NCBI GenBank assembly: GCA_963921935.1 | Contig: OY998176.1 | Location: 182,987,842 to 183,051,841 of the forward strand | DNA: 64,000 bases | Origin: Galeruca laticollis | Taxonomy: Eukaryota; Arthropoda; Insecta; Coleoptera; Chrysomelidae | Direction of reading: 5' to 3' | Shown here: in pieces, positions 22,236 to 33,392 of the stretch | Position numbering within the stretch: the stretch's first letter is position 1 | Layout of the letters: the number at the start of each line of letters is the position of its first letter | Program-made: the position numbers and the translations under genes | Notes under the pieces: model-generated | The model's database searches: none | Seen by the model: the letters and a program-made list of their open reading frames with translations, nothing else | Told to the model about the DNA's origin: nothing

Positions 22236-22635
22236 AACGGCGAAGAAAAACTGGAAACGCCATACCAAAAACATTGTTTTTTTAAAAACGAAATATTTCA
22301 ACTAAATAGAAAAATCGGAATAGAATTATTTGTAAGCACACAATTACAATTTGAAAAGATATAGAAAACTTACCAGCAAGAAGAGTTAATATCACCCACA
22401 AAATTATTTGGAAACTGAGAGCTGAAGTTGATTATCGCGAAGAATGAACAAAAGAGAGCGAATTCGACTTGAATCGTAGTTTAAGTAGATATTTAACGAT
22501 GGTAAAAACGATCACCGATATGTTCCTAATATTTGAAATAAATGAATTTGGAATTAGAGGTGGAAGTAGTTGACGAATAAGTAACGCTCCAAAATAATTG
22601 ATGAAAATAGGAACATGTCTCAGCGACATGTTACA
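22206..22635 (-). repeat. Probable Gypsy-type LTR
   Basis: The minus strand begins TGTAACATGTCGCTGAGACA at 22635, typical of Gypsy LTR starts. It has an initiator-like TCAGT context around 22415-22430 and ends near a putative primer-binding site. The partner LTR was not found in the window. Confidence 0.45.
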
Positions 22636-22929
22636 GTGTTCTGGACGGTCTTAGGATTTATTTTTCCTGCAGGTTCAGAATTACGTTACATGAATGATTT
22701 CATGTAGATTGATCAGATGATCTTTCTAACTATCTATCTAATTGACAATGGCCAATCTCACAATCGAATTTTCACCCACATCTACCAACCCTATTGACAA
22801 TAAATTTGATGGACGAGCTTTGTACTTACTGGCTCCATTGTATAGAAAATTGGTATGTAGGCGCTTTGGGATTGGAGATCATGTTTCAATTATAAATTGA
22901 TTCTCAAAATTCAAAAGTTCAATCATAGG
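22636..22929. other. No assignable gene
   Basis: A plus-strand frame reads TIEFSPTSTNPIDNKFDGRA but I cannot assign it. Confidence 0.3.
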
Positions 22930-23385
22930 TTTCGTCAATATTAAACACAAATTCGATGCGACAGGGATTGTGACAGTTCCAAAAACAACGGTCTAAATGT
23001 TTATCATTGCGTAAAAGGCGACAAGTTGGCTGCTTGTCTTCTGCTGAACGTGGAGTTCTGGTTACAGTGGAAATCGGCACGAGTGCTAGTGGTACATTCA
23101 TGTCACAATTGTTCGTTTTCCTAAAAGCGAGGGCAAAGCGAGAACCGTAGGATGATGCTTCTCCTAGTCGTACAGATCATTACCATCCATCAGGGTGGAT
23201 GCAAACGGAAATTCGATAAATTCATGGCTTTTTCCAACCATTCTCAAGAAAATCTTGTTCTCTTTCCTTCTAGATGGCCATGCCACTAATACCAAGAATA
23301 TACAACTACTTCATAGAGCTAGGTATAACGGTATTGTGTTACTGTGCTTTACAATAGCCAATACCTCCAACTATTATTCGTGATA
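22930..23385 (+). pseudogene. Pogo/Tigger transposase fragment
   Basis: The plus strand reads, in shifting frames: FDATGIVTVPKTT (first catalytic Asp kept, the neighbouring Glu of DET changed); KRRQVGCLSSAERGVLVTVE; HPSGWMQ; and finally LLDGHATNTKNIQLLHRARY with the second Asp. These are core blocks of the DDE domain of pogo/Tigger transposases. There are at least three frame changes and several stops. The C-terminal part is missing. Confidence 0.75.
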
Positions 23386-23440
23386 TTTGCCGTTTCATTA
23401 TTTTATAATAGGCTATTCAAATATTACTTACTTACGTGCT

Positions 23441-23515
23441 TTAGCCAAATTCAAACATAAATTACTTTATTATTTCAAATGAAACACCCTGTATAGTTTC
23501 AATGCATGGAATAGC
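23441..23515. repeat. Short repeat with ACACCCTGTAT, copy 1
   Basis: Approximately the reverse complement of 26690-26765 (shared gccaaattcaaaca, catggaatag). The aacaccctgtat motif recurs at 41318, 61310, 61393 and 62045 and is typical of small mariner-derived elements. Confidence 0.5.
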
Positions 23516-23883
23516 ACATTCAGTTTTCTATCTCTAATCGATCTGAAGTTATCAACACTTTTTTTCAAATAATGTACTTTTCTCATTAATAATGTTTCAT
23601 CATGTAGCCTGGTGTTAATTCTTGACATTATACTTGAATTGACTAGTGAATTATATCAACGATTCCCATGGAAACCGATGAGTCGCTGTTCCATGCTGTA
23701 AGACGAATGCCCTGTTATCAGCATAAATATAATATATAAAGTTACTAGACTGTACATTGTTTATCGTAGTTTGTAGAGTTATTATTTTGTAAAATAAACG
23801 TTTTTAAGAACCATATTTCAAGTAAATAATTTGAAAGTATTGTCAGATATTACGAATTGCATGTGAATATAAAACATCAAAGC
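23516..23883. other. No gene; LTR-like stretch near 23710-23810
   Basis: TATA-like ataatatataaag (23730) and AATAAA (ttgtaaaataaacg, 23790) stand 60 bp apart, as in a compact LTR. I could not confirm ends or a target duplication. Confidence 0.25.
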
Positions 23884-24065
23884 AAAGATGTGGCTGCAGT
23901 TAGGTGGCGCACCAATGCATTTCCAATTATCTGTAAGAAATTATCTAAATAGAAAATTTCCAAATAGATGAATAGGAAGGGGAGGTCCATGCAGTTTGCC
24001 ATCCAGATCCCCAGATATGACTTCGATTGATTCCTTTTTATGGGGACACAAGAAAAATATTGTAA
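23884..24065 (+). pseudogene. Mariner/Tc1-like transposase C-terminal fragment
   Basis: The frame reads GGAPMHFQLSVRNYLNRKFP, then RSPDMTSIDSFLWG, corresponding to the QDGAPxH and RSPDLTPLDFFLW catalytic blocks. The second catalytic Asp is Gly here (GGAP) and a TGA interrupts after FPNR. It is a dead remnant distinct from the element at 31820-33686. Confidence 0.75.
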
Positions 24066-24899
24066 ACCCGCTTAATGGAATAACGATTTTATCCAAAAAA
24101 AATTTCAATGCCCGGGTTATTCCAATAGCCGGGCTACTTAGTCTCATGTATGTTTTATTTTTATTTTGTTACATATTTTGCTTTCTTTGGTAGATCTGTT
24201 ATTTTGACTATTTCTATTTGTTAGTTTGTAAAAAGACTATAACTTTTGCATTTGTAATATGAATTTTAGATATAAATATTATTGTTAGATGCATATATTT
24301 AGCACCAACAAAATATGTATTTGTGAACTAAAATAATTTACATTTCGTGTTCCATTAAATAGTGAAATCGAAATCAACATTAGACTCACTCTCAAGAAAC
24401 CTTATCACATCACAAGCTGTTTTCACTCCTGGACAAGTTGGAAAATGTACATGATTCAACTCGTCATTTTCAGTGTCCTTATCGCTCACGCTACTGTCTT
24501 CCTCATTATTCACCAGCATTTTGAAACTGTTCTTCATGGTGTTACCAGACACTTTACACTTTATTCATCGTATGAATCGCTGATAAAATATTTATTAATC
24601 TTTTGGACATTTCAGTGACCGTTGATCTTGATGTTGGATCATAAACATCCATATTTAATATAAATTTTCTTATTCATTCTTTCCTGTAATTTCTTTGCAA
24701 TGCAGATATTATTCCTTGGTCCATAGGCTGTATCGGTGATATTGGATTGGAATATAAATAATCAATTTCTACATTATTCAACCTAACTTCTGATATATGC
24801 GGTAAACAATTTGCACCAAATAAAAAAGGCTTTCCTATGCATCCTTACCACTTCCTTATCAAAATTAATGAGACATTATTTAAATAATTTTTTTTATTG

Positions 24900-25445
24900 A
24901 TGCCTCATATTACCTTTTTAAAGCACGCGTCAGCGTGTTTAAATCGAACTTTCAAACACGCGCGTTTTTTAAAGTCCCTATGGTAACAACAACAACTTGA
25001 GAAACGTGAGTATCAATGACAACTTTTTTATTAGTTTTTAAATTGTATATTTTCATTGGGAACCAATGTCTTATTTGGTTTTTTCTGCAAAATTTATTTA
25101 TATATTCATATATATATTGTATCCTTTCAAATATAAATAAACTTTTTGATTATTGATCTGACAGCAGTACCCCGTAACGTCAAATAAAAATAAATACTAT
25201 TTGACGTTCACGAAACTTGGCTGGGCATCGAGGACGGACTTCTATTTTTTTGTAGTAATAATATAATAATAATATTTTATGATTTCAAAGTACACCAATA
25301 AAAAAAAATTTTCGTGGATAACTGGTCTTTCAAACACTTGCTCTATTTCGAGCACTCCGGCTGCGCCATCGTGCTCGAAAAATCGCGCATGTTTGAAAGA
25401 CCTCTTTATCCACTTATACTTTAATATACTATTGCAGTTATACAA
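24900..25445. mobile_element. Insert within the Tigger gene, with terminal hairpin
   Basis: The transposase frame breaks after TLPVKYTAKK at about 25445 and resumes at about 24880. The inserted DNA is non-coding, AT-rich and carries two GC-rich hairpins. Most of it is also present at 18.9-19.45 kb. Confidence 0.55.
25313..25412. repeat. ~100-nt two-stem hairpin
   Basis: Outer stem gtggata...ttatccac, next ggtctttcaaaca paired with tgtttgaaagacc, inner stem tttcgagcac paired with gtgctcgaaa, and loop tccggctgcgccatc. Such a structure could form a foldback end or a small-RNA precursor. Only the first fits the surroundings. Confidence 0.75.
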
Positions 25446-25529
25446 GCGTTTTTTGGCTGTGTACTTTACTGGTAGAGTTTTTACATTTTTTACACACCTG
25501 GGCTTCTCAGATCTTCCTCTGACTAACAT

Positions 25530-27420
25530 GGGTAGTTTATGACTTCTATTTGTTTTTGCACAAAAATTATAAAAAACATTTTTGACTTCCCGAGCTTTTA
25601 ACCTAACGTCATTAAAACTGACATATTACTTGCGTTCGTTTGTATCAATTCCGAGAACCTTTTCTAATAGCAAACGACGTAGATGGCAGTTAATTATATC
25701 TGACAAGCATCCGTGAGACAAGGTGTTTGAGTGTCAGATTTGTCGGTGCGTTTTCAAATGTAAATTAATTCTAGAACTACGGCAAGAAACGGAGATAGTT
25801 GTCTGGCGAGATCTCATATAAACAGAAAGAGTAATAAATAATCATAAAATAAACCCCGACGTTTTACACATACAACCAAACCTTTTGCTTAAACTTTTGA
25901 ACAAGTGCCACTCAAACTGTCCATCTTCATTGTGTGTAATTGTTAATAGTACACCAAACTGTGGTACAAATTGATTTAAGAAAGTGTTACGATGCTTTCG
26001 GCTGAAATATCGCGTGATGGATACGCTTCTGGGCACCTAAAAGCTCTATCGACGATTAAGATAATTACATCCTTGGGACATTTTAAGAGGTCCAACGATA
26101 TCCATATGGATTTATTGATGCTCTAGTAGGCTTGAAAACTTTTGTTTTTTGACATGGATAATCACATTGAACCTATTTCTCTATGTTTCGATTCATTGCA
26201 GAGCGGAAATATTTTCCTTTAATCATTTTAGTGGATATATCCCGGATGAGATGAGCTATGTAATTTTTAAAAACACTAAAGCGTAAATCTTTCGGAATAT
26301 AAGGCCTTTGTATGTTATGTGATACTTCACACCACTATTTGATATCAGGAATATCAACTGAAATATATTTTAATTCGAATTTGTTTTTGGTTTGATCGTT
26401 TTTGTGGCTCCGTAATAATTGAAGTTCTTGATCTAATTTTTGACTTTCTGATATTAGAGATTGAAATCTACTATGTTGAGGGCGTCTTCCTTCATGCGAG
26501 TAGGAAAATCTGCCACATGAACATTTTTACTTCCTACATAGAAAATATTACTTGTGAATTTTAATTTATAAATTCTATGTAACTGAATTGCCTAGGTGAT
26601 TTTTTAGTTTTTAAAAAAATTGGTGTTTCGAAAGGTTTGTGGTCTGTTAATATGCGACCTTTACGCACTATGAAAGAGAACTAGAGTTCTATTCCATGCA
26701 TTGAAAATATACAGGATGTTCCATTTGCATTAATGAAGTAATTGATGTTTGAATTTGGCCGAAATGGTCTTTAATTTTTGAACAGCTTATTATGAAATAC
26801 TGGAACGGGCATTATCACGATTAATAGTCCAAGGTATCCTAAATCCTAAACTTCCCTTCACTTGAATGGATTCGGCGAGATTAAGCTTTTACATCAACTC
26901 TTCATTTTCACAAAAAATTGAATATCGCAAGAACGACAAAACCTAGGTACATGATACCTTATTCAAAGTTGAAAAATCGTATATTTGATTTGTTTAATTA
27001 CTTTTGGGACATATGGCTATGTGACATAATTTTTGGAAAATGTCACCATTTATCCACTAGAAACTGTATAAATACAGGTGACACATCCTGTATATATAGT
27101 AGTATTTTGTAGTCATTTTTGAAACTCTAACGGAGTTAATTCTTATGAAATAGCTATAAGTATTCCATAAACAATGTTACAATGTCTCAGACATATTATT
27201 AAATATAATCTCATTCTCACTACATTCACATTTTTATTGTCTCAACCAATTTGTTATTTGTTATTTTACTTATGCTAAAAAAGGTTAATAATGTAAGAAT
27301 TGTGAGTATAAGTTGATTCCCCGTTTCTAAATACTTAATACTACAACTCGCAGTAAGTTTGTAATCAAAAAAATTATTCAGTTTTTAACCGGATACCCCA
27401 CCATATCACAGGAGACCTGT
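25530..27420. other. No gene assigned upstream of GST
   Basis: A minus-strand frame at 25842-26036 shows no recognisable domain. A diverged repeat with the tacaggatgttcc end is at 26690-26765. The stretch 26770-27420 is plain AT-rich DNA. Any GST enhancers would lie here, but none can be read from sequence alone. Confidence 0.35.
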
Positions 27421-27450
27421 TCATATCTCTAAATGAATTATTATTTTCCG

Positions 27451-27500
27451 TATATAAAGGTTATTTATGGTTATTTCTGTGTCGGTAACTACAGTTGTTT
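27451..27500 (+). promoter_or_regulatory. Probable GST core promoter
   Basis: tatataaagg at 27451-27460 is a good TATA box. A candidate start with cacagt/acagtt initiator-like sequence lies 30-50 bp downstream (27488-27505), leaving a 5' UTR of about 90 bases to the ATG at 27584. It is inferred from position and motif. An additional upstream non-coding exon cannot be excluded. Confidence 0.5.
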
Positions 27501-27583
27501 CACAGTACTCTAGATTTACGCCAAAACAAATTTCTCATATCAAGAAATAATTATATTTTCTTTGTTTTTTGTGAAAAGTAAAA

Positions 27584-27722
27584 ATGAGTTCAACCTTTAA
27601 AGTATATTATTTTGATGTTCCTGGTAAAGCTGAACCAATACGAATGCTGTTAAGATATGGAGGATATTCGTTTGAGGATGTGAGATTCGAGAAGTTAGTT
27701 GAATGGCCCAAACACAAACTAA
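27584..27722 (+). CDS. GstS1: Glutathione S-transferase sigma class, exon 1
   Basis: The enzyme conjugates glutathione to electrophiles such as lipid-peroxidation aldehydes, or isomerises prostaglandin-type substrates, in the cytosol as a dimer. Exon 1 gives the first 46 residues of the thioredoxin-like N domain: KVYYFDVPGKAEPIRMLLRY with the catalytic Tyr (Tyr8/9), then GGYSFEDVRFE and EWPKHKL. The start is the first ATG after an A-rich context (aaaagtaaaaATGAG) and matches family N-termini. The exon ends A|GTGAGT at 27722, where reading on gives non-homologous residues. Intron 1 is phase 1 and 14,621 bp long. Confidence 0.93.
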
Positions 27723-28734
27723 GTGAGTTGATTCTTGATTTTTTTCATTACATTTCTCTATTGAAAGAATGTTCTACCTAATTAATATAGGTCAAAGCAA
27801 TTAATTACTTCGCGTATGTTTATCTCTGTCTCCTTATCAAAAGTTACCATTACCGTTATTTCGTCCTACTGATTTTGAATATGACCTTGACTAAAGACTA
27901 GAATTTATATTAAATATCTTGTAAAATGTCCAATCGAAGGATAACAGTGTCATTATTAATGCCCAAAAACTTTTTCTGGTTTATGTGATTCTAATTGTCA
28001 CAAACACGTGGTTCAATTTTACAAGTTATAGATTCAATTAAAAATATGATTTTATATACTTAATGGAAAACGATTTCTGATATTTTATCATTTTCATTCA
28101 CTATTCCGTAATATGTAGAAACAATATCGAAATCTTTTCTGGATAAAAGGTACATAAAAAATGATTTTGTTCTAGTATAACAAAATCATATTTTTATACA
28201 ATTTTAAGCTATTTTTAGTTTAAGGTACCGAGCATGACCTTCCAGATCTCCAGTATTTTAAGCTAGTCCAATCAATTCCGAATATGCATTCACTCAAATA
28301 CATATTTTAACCAGTTGATGTATCCAGCACATGACTTCAGTTTATGTAATGAGGCTATCAGTTGTCACCCACCATTTTTTTCTAATTCTTTACTAGAAAA
28401 AAATTTCATGAAACTAAACAAAAAATGGATTGTTCGTATTAAAATACATAATACTGCATAATTTTCTCCATACATCTACAAAAAACCAAAATTTTTCGGT
28501 CGGAACGGCAACATTTTTTAGAAATTGTTAACACGCTTCTATAAAAATTTCATAATTACGAAACTATGTTATACATCGATTCCTTTCTCACGCCGTTCGA
28601 TATAGTATCTCAATTACTTACTATATTTGAATTCTTCCATTCATATTTGTAGACAATATAGGGGATTAAAGCTGGAGTAGAAATTTTTGTAAAAATTTAT
28701 CTCAAAGAAATTTGTAATATCTACGTCTATGCAT
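27723..28734. other. Start of GST intron 1, no element recognised
   Basis: AT-rich intronic sequence with no coding block on either strand. Confidence 0.5.
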
Positions 28735-28855
28735 GTACCGTACTGAGGACGGCTAATGAGGAGACAGAAACATGCATGTCTGCGGTTACCACTCTTTTTA
28801 GTAGCCCCTTTTTCTATTTGCGTGCAATACCAACTAATCTCTTTGTTGCTTGTTA

Positions 28856-28858
<3 letters not shown>
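28735..28858 (+). repeat. Foldback-family arm (single)
   Basis: Matches the right arm at 20700-20826 (ccgtactgaggacggc, catgcatgtctgcggttacc, tgcgtgcaatacc) and likewise runs directly into a TA microsatellite. The partner arm is absent. Confidence 0.7.

Positions 28859-28920
<62 letters not shown>
28855..28920. repeat. (TA)n microsatellite left of the Penelope element
   Basis: About 32 TA units with one interruption. A spurious open frame runs through it into the Penelope coding region. Confidence 0.95.
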
Positions 28921-28922
<2 letters not shown>

Positions 28923-28961
28923 TTGGGATTGATTATACAACCAAGTAAATTGTTACCAAAT

Positions 28962-31367
28962 ATGACGAGCTATTACAAGGAGTTAGAAGAAAATATCGGT
29001 ATACACAACACCAAAAAAATGAAGGAGTATGCACACACCCTTAAGAAAATTGCAAAGGAAAAGAACAGGCGAATTTTTCTGGTAAGGTGTAAGAGTTCAG
29101 AGCTGGTACCTACTTTTCTTAAAATTAACAAAACATTTAATTTTAAAAATAAACAGTCAACAATCAAATATCAGAGTATCTTACGCATATTTTATTTCAA
29201 ATTACTTCAACTGTTTATCAGTGACTCACTTACACATTTTAATCATGTAAATAAAAACCTGAATGAAATTAAAAACAGTCTCGAAAGAAATATTCCAACT
29301 AATATTCTCAATGACTTTATAAAATATCAACAAAAATCATATGAAAACATTTTCAACAAAACCAAAAATAAACAAAGAAATAAAATTGATAATCTAACAT
29401 CCAAACAAAAATCACGTTTATGTACAAAACCAAATCAAAACTGGATCACAAACTTGAGTAATGAAATTATACCGGATGATGTTTTATTTACACTTAGTCT
29501 AGGCCAAAATTTTAATTACAGAACAAATGATACACACACAGAATTACTAATAGCAAATTTGGAAGCTGGAATAAGTAACAGTACGGCTGAAATCCAAAGT
29601 GACATAAGGTATAAAGTGAACAACATAATTTTAAATTTTAATAATAAAAAAAATAAACAATTTGATAGTAATTCATCATTTTTTAACAGACTTTTTAGCA
29701 AGACGAGAACATTTTTGAAAGAAAATAGTAATTTATTGGTAACCTATGCAGATAAGATAAATAAAACAGTAATATTGAAAAAATTAGATTACAGAGAAAA
29801 AATGTTACAACTACTTAATGATACTTCTACCTATAAAAAAGAAAGATTCAACCCCACTGAGAAAATTCAAACAGCTGTTAATAAATTAGTCAATAGTTGG
29901 TTTCAATCAAAATTAATAGATAAAATAACAAAAAATAAATTAATGATACATAATTCCCAACCTCCTGCAATCTATGGATTACCAAAACTTCACAAAAATG
30001 GTATACCTTTAAGACCAATTGTAAGTAACGTGCAGGCTGCTACCTACAATTCATCTAAATATTTTGCCGACATACTATCAAATATAATAGGCAAAAATAA
30101 CTATTACACAAAAGACTCATGGGAATTTGTTAAATTTATACGAACTCAAAATGTCCCTAAAAATCACGTATTAATTTCCCTGGATGTCGCATCATTATAT
30201 ACGAATGTAGACACAAAACTAGCTTTGAAAATAATTGAAGAAAAATGGGATCAACTAAAAACATACACTAACTTAGATTTAAATGAGTTTCTCAGTGGTG
30301 CTGAATTGTGTTTATCCTCAACATATTTTCAATTTGAGAACAATTTTTATTCTCAAATATTTGGAATAGCAATGGGCTCTCCCATGGCCGCAACGGTTGC
30401 CAACCTTGTTATGGAATGCGTTGAGGAAGAGGTTATTCAATCACTTAGTTTTCAACCAGTATTTTTTAAAAGATATGTGGATGACATAATAACTTGTGTA
30501 CCGAAGGACAAAGTTAATGAAATATTAGATAAATTTAATACCTATAATTCGAGATTAAAATTTACCGCTGAAATGGAAACAGAAAATACAATAAATTTTT
30601 TAGATGTGTCTGTCTCATATGACAATAAATGTAGCATTTTTACAAATTGGTATTCAAAACCACTTGCTTCACACAGGTACACAAGTTATTACTCTAATGC
30701 TCCACTAAGCTATAAAAAAAATGTTATTAAAAATTTAACTGACAGAGCAGTTAAGTTGTCGCATCCTAAATTTAGAAAAGAAAATTTAAACAAAATTCGC
30801 AAAAAATTTTGAGAAAATAATTATCCGTTAACTTTTATTAATAAACACATTAAGAAGAGAGTTCATGCTATTTTCAATTCTAGTCAACAAATAAATCAAC
30901 AAGAGATATACATGTCATTACCATATGTTCATGGACTATCAGAAAAAATTACTAAATGTGTAAAAAAACAAAAATTATCAGTGTCTCATAAACTAAAAAA
31001 CACAAACCAGCAATTCTTTTCAAAAATGAAACCAAAAATTCCAATAAACAAGCAAACGCACACAGTCTATCAAATTCCATGCAATGACTGCAATTGCACC
31101 TATGTTGGTCAAAGTAAACAATACCTTCAAAAAAGAATTCAAGCACACAAATATGCAAAAACCGATGTCACAGCATTATCAAATCATTGCAAAAATACTG
31201 GACATAGTTTTAACTTTAACGATGTGAAAATATTGGCCAGTGAAAAAAATGAAAAAGTTAGAACGTTTTTAGAAATGATTAACATTAAAAAAGATCCTAA
31301 TAGCATAAATAATAGAAGCGATATTAGCAATTCAAACATCATCTATGATGGTATTTTGAGAGAATGA
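28962..31367 (+). pseudogene. Penelope RT + GIY-YIG polyprotein, one in-frame stop
   Basis: I choose the ATG at 28962 because upstream codons are foldback arm and TA microsatellite. Seen in order: basic N-terminal region; GLPKLHKNGIPLRPIVSN (RT, about 29975-30025); ISLDVASLYTNV with the first catalytic Asp (30175); GIAMGSPMAATVANLVME (30365); KRYVDDIITC with the YVDD pair (30470); and INFLDVSV (30595). A TGA at 30810-30812 breaks the frame, which then continues in the same register to 31367 with HTVYQIPC, CTYVGQSKQYLQKRIQAH (GIY-YIG core) and a terminal TGA. About 800 codons in all. A single nonsense codon separates RT from endonuclease, so the copy decayed recently or tolerates readthrough. 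Confidence 0.88.
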
Positions 31368-31699
31368 TATTAGCTCTGATCTCTTGCACTTTGCTATAAA
31401 ATTTAACAGCATTAAAATCAATAATTTGTCCGTACTAACGATAAAGTATAAAAAGGAAAAATATTAATTATGATAAAAAAATTACAACTAATCTATAGAG
31501 AGACCAATTTGTATTCAGTTCAATGTCCAAGCAATGCGTGATAAATATGTACCCGTTCAGAAATTGTTTTGTCTTTCATGTGATATCTGAAATAATGAAA
31601 GAAAGGTAATAATTTATATTGTTTTCGTGTAATTTGATTTTATAAATATTGACAGAATTTTAATTTATACATGTAATAATTTTAGATTATTTTATTAAC

Positions 31700-31732
31700 C
31701 AGAAGATGACTTCATAAGTCGAAACGTACGTC
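31700..31732 (+). ncRNA. Hammerhead-ribozyme-like motif at Penelope 3' end
   Basis: CAGAAGA, then stem gactt/aagtc with loop cat (31708-31720), then GAAAC and a GTC cleavage-type triplet (31730-31732). This matches the layout of minimal hammerheads known from Penelope-like elements, except that the second core base is A instead of U, which would be expected to weaken cleavage. No self-cleavage is claimed. Confidence 0.45.
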
Positions 31733-31782
31733 GTTATTAAATGTTTTTTAAGTATATTTGACCTTTAATCCAAGAAAGTAAC

Positions 31783-31785
<3 letters not shown>

Positions 31786-31819
<34 letters not shown>
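31786..31819. repeat. (TA)n microsatellite between Penelope and mariner
   Basis: About 17 TA units. The mariner element to the right is inserted in this run, and the TA run resumes at 33687. Confidence 0.95.
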
Positions 31820-31824
<5 letters not shown>

Positions 31825-32113
31825 CTATTCAAAAATCCCCTCCCCTCCTCGTATCTTTTGAACGGCTACACTTACATTAATGAAATTTGGAGGGTGAAAA
31901 TAAAGTGTTGTAAACTTCTCTACGAATGGTAACAGGTGACGTAATAGTAATAGATGACGTCACAGTGCCACTCTGGCCAATAATTTTAAATAGGACCTTA
32001 TGGCAAGTGATATCTCGTTTGAAAGGCATTGACATTGGCTACATAGCCATATTAATTTTGTTTGGGTTTAAATTAATTTTGACGGATAAATTAAATAAAT
32101 ACCAAAATTATTG
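31820..32113. repeat. Left terminal inverted repeat of the mariner-like element
   Basis: Mirrors 33393-33686 with few mismatches and contains a CRE-like tgacgtca at about 31957. Confidence 0.85.
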
Positions 32114-32159
32114 AAATTATTTTTTTAAATCTAATTAATCAAATATCAACAATGGATTC

Positions 32160-33225
32160 TCATAACAAGTGTTCGAAATGTGCTCCGTCTACTTCCTGAC
32201 AGTAATACATCCTATTAGTAAACCTTGTCGTACTCGTTCGAATGTGTCAGCTGAAATAGCATTGCATTCTTCAGTAATTCTTTCAAAACGCCAATGCTAT
32301 CTGGTGCCGTAGTATCAACCTTAGATTTCAAGTACCCCCATAGAAAAAAATCTAATGGTGTCAGATCTGGTGACCGAGGTGGCCATTCTATAGGACTTCG
32401 CCGGCCGATCCATCTACCTCAAAGTTCTTCATCCAGGTAACGTCTTACTGCACTATAATAATGTGCAGGAGCACCATCTTGTTGAAATGTTATTTCCAGA
32501 TGGCCGAATTCATCTTGATTATCTTCCAGAATTTCAAGAATTAACGGCTCAATTGCATCTTGTAACATCTACAGATACACTTCACCGCTTAAATTTGAAT
32601 TTAGGAAAAAAAGTTCAACTATGTGGTTTCCCAAAATACCTGCCCAAACATGAACTTTTTCTGGAAATTGGGTATGTTGTTCACGAAAGGTGTGAGGATT
32701 TGTGTCATTCCAATACCTTACATTTTGTGTATTCACATTTCCATTGAGGCAAAAAGTACTTTTGTCACTAAAACAAATTGTTTTTGTGTAATGTGGGTTT
32801 TGACAAATTTTATTTGTCATACATTCACAGAATTCAAGTATTCTGTCGGTGTCGCCATCCGAAAGGTGGTGCACCATTTTTAACTTGTATGGATGAAATT
32901 TATTTTTAGCCAACACTCTCTGTACTGTACTTTTACTTACTTCACAGATAGATGCAACTTTAGTTGAAGAGAAAGTAGGGTTTACTACCATTTCAGCAAC
33001 TATATCAATTTTTTTATCATCACTAAATGTTGGTCGACCAGATCGTTTGGCATCTTGAACACTACCTGTTGCTTCAAACTTGTGAATAAGCTCCCTCAAA
33101 TAAGTTCTCGAGATATGGCGATCTGGGTATCTCTCATTAAATAAACGTTCCGGTTCATGGAGATTCTTTCTAGATTCACCAATTATTGAGATAGCTGCTA
33201 CTTTGTCGGCTTGAGTACGTACCAT
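32160..33225 (-). pseudogene. IS630/Tc1/mariner transposase, broken
   Basis: Starts with ATG at 33225 (MVRTQADKVAAISIIGESRK). Two helix-turn-helix regions follow (KSTVQRVLAKNKFHPYKLK ends the second), with the GRPTF linker. First catalytic Asp in CFSDKSTFCLNG (about 32790). TAG after GEVYL at 32568-32570, then the same frame continues to the second Asp in QQDGAPAHYYSAVRRYL (about 32475). TGA at about 32416-32418, then the third Asp in RSPDLTPLDFFLWG. There are 36 residues between the last two Asp. Two single-base losses near 32280 and 32225 are followed by QEVDGAHFEHLL and TGA at 32160. Two stops plus two frameshifts make it inactive. Confidence 0.85.
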
Positions 33226-33392
33226 TTTGCCTATGTAAACTCTTGAACGTCTCGTTAAACAATAATAAAATGAAATAGTTAAGCTATTTAGAAAAACTTT
33301 GCAAAGCAACAAATACTATTAAATTAAAAACGTCAATTTTTTTGACAACTAACCAGAGGCGAACTGAAAAATCTTCAATATTTAAATGTGAA

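Larger units (their letters stand above)
24358..25529 (-). pseudogene. Pogo/Tigger transposase, interrupted by an insert
   Basis: Read on the minus strand: GRSEKPRCVKNVKTLPVKYT (25445-25529); then foreign sequence (about 24900-25445); then EVRLNNVETDYLYSN and QPMDQGIISALQRNYRKE (24690-24880), where the catalytic Asp of the DNCPxH block reads Ala (ANCLPH); a TGA after RKE; then NMDVYDPTSRSTVTEMSKRL and a C-terminal acidic segment (24358-24552, VNNEEDSSVSDKDTENDE). The block order matches pogo/Tigger transposases. The gene is dead through the insert, stops and a lost Asp. Confidence 0.72.
28921..31785 (+). mobile_element. Penelope-like element, nearly full length
   Basis: A retroelement with reverse transcriptase plus GIY-YIG endonuclease, placed between two TA microsatellites (28855-28920 and 31786-31819). 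The downstream 3' region (31368-31785) is AT-rich and ends with a hammerhead-like motif at 31700-31732. No terminal direct repeats were found, and TA repeats on both sides may hide the target duplication. Confidence 0.85.

Noticed and set aside
28776..28961. Open frame through the TA microsatellite upstream of Penelope (IYIYIY run)
   Set aside because: These codons are foldback arm plus (TA)n. Penelope coding similarity begins after the ATG at 28962.
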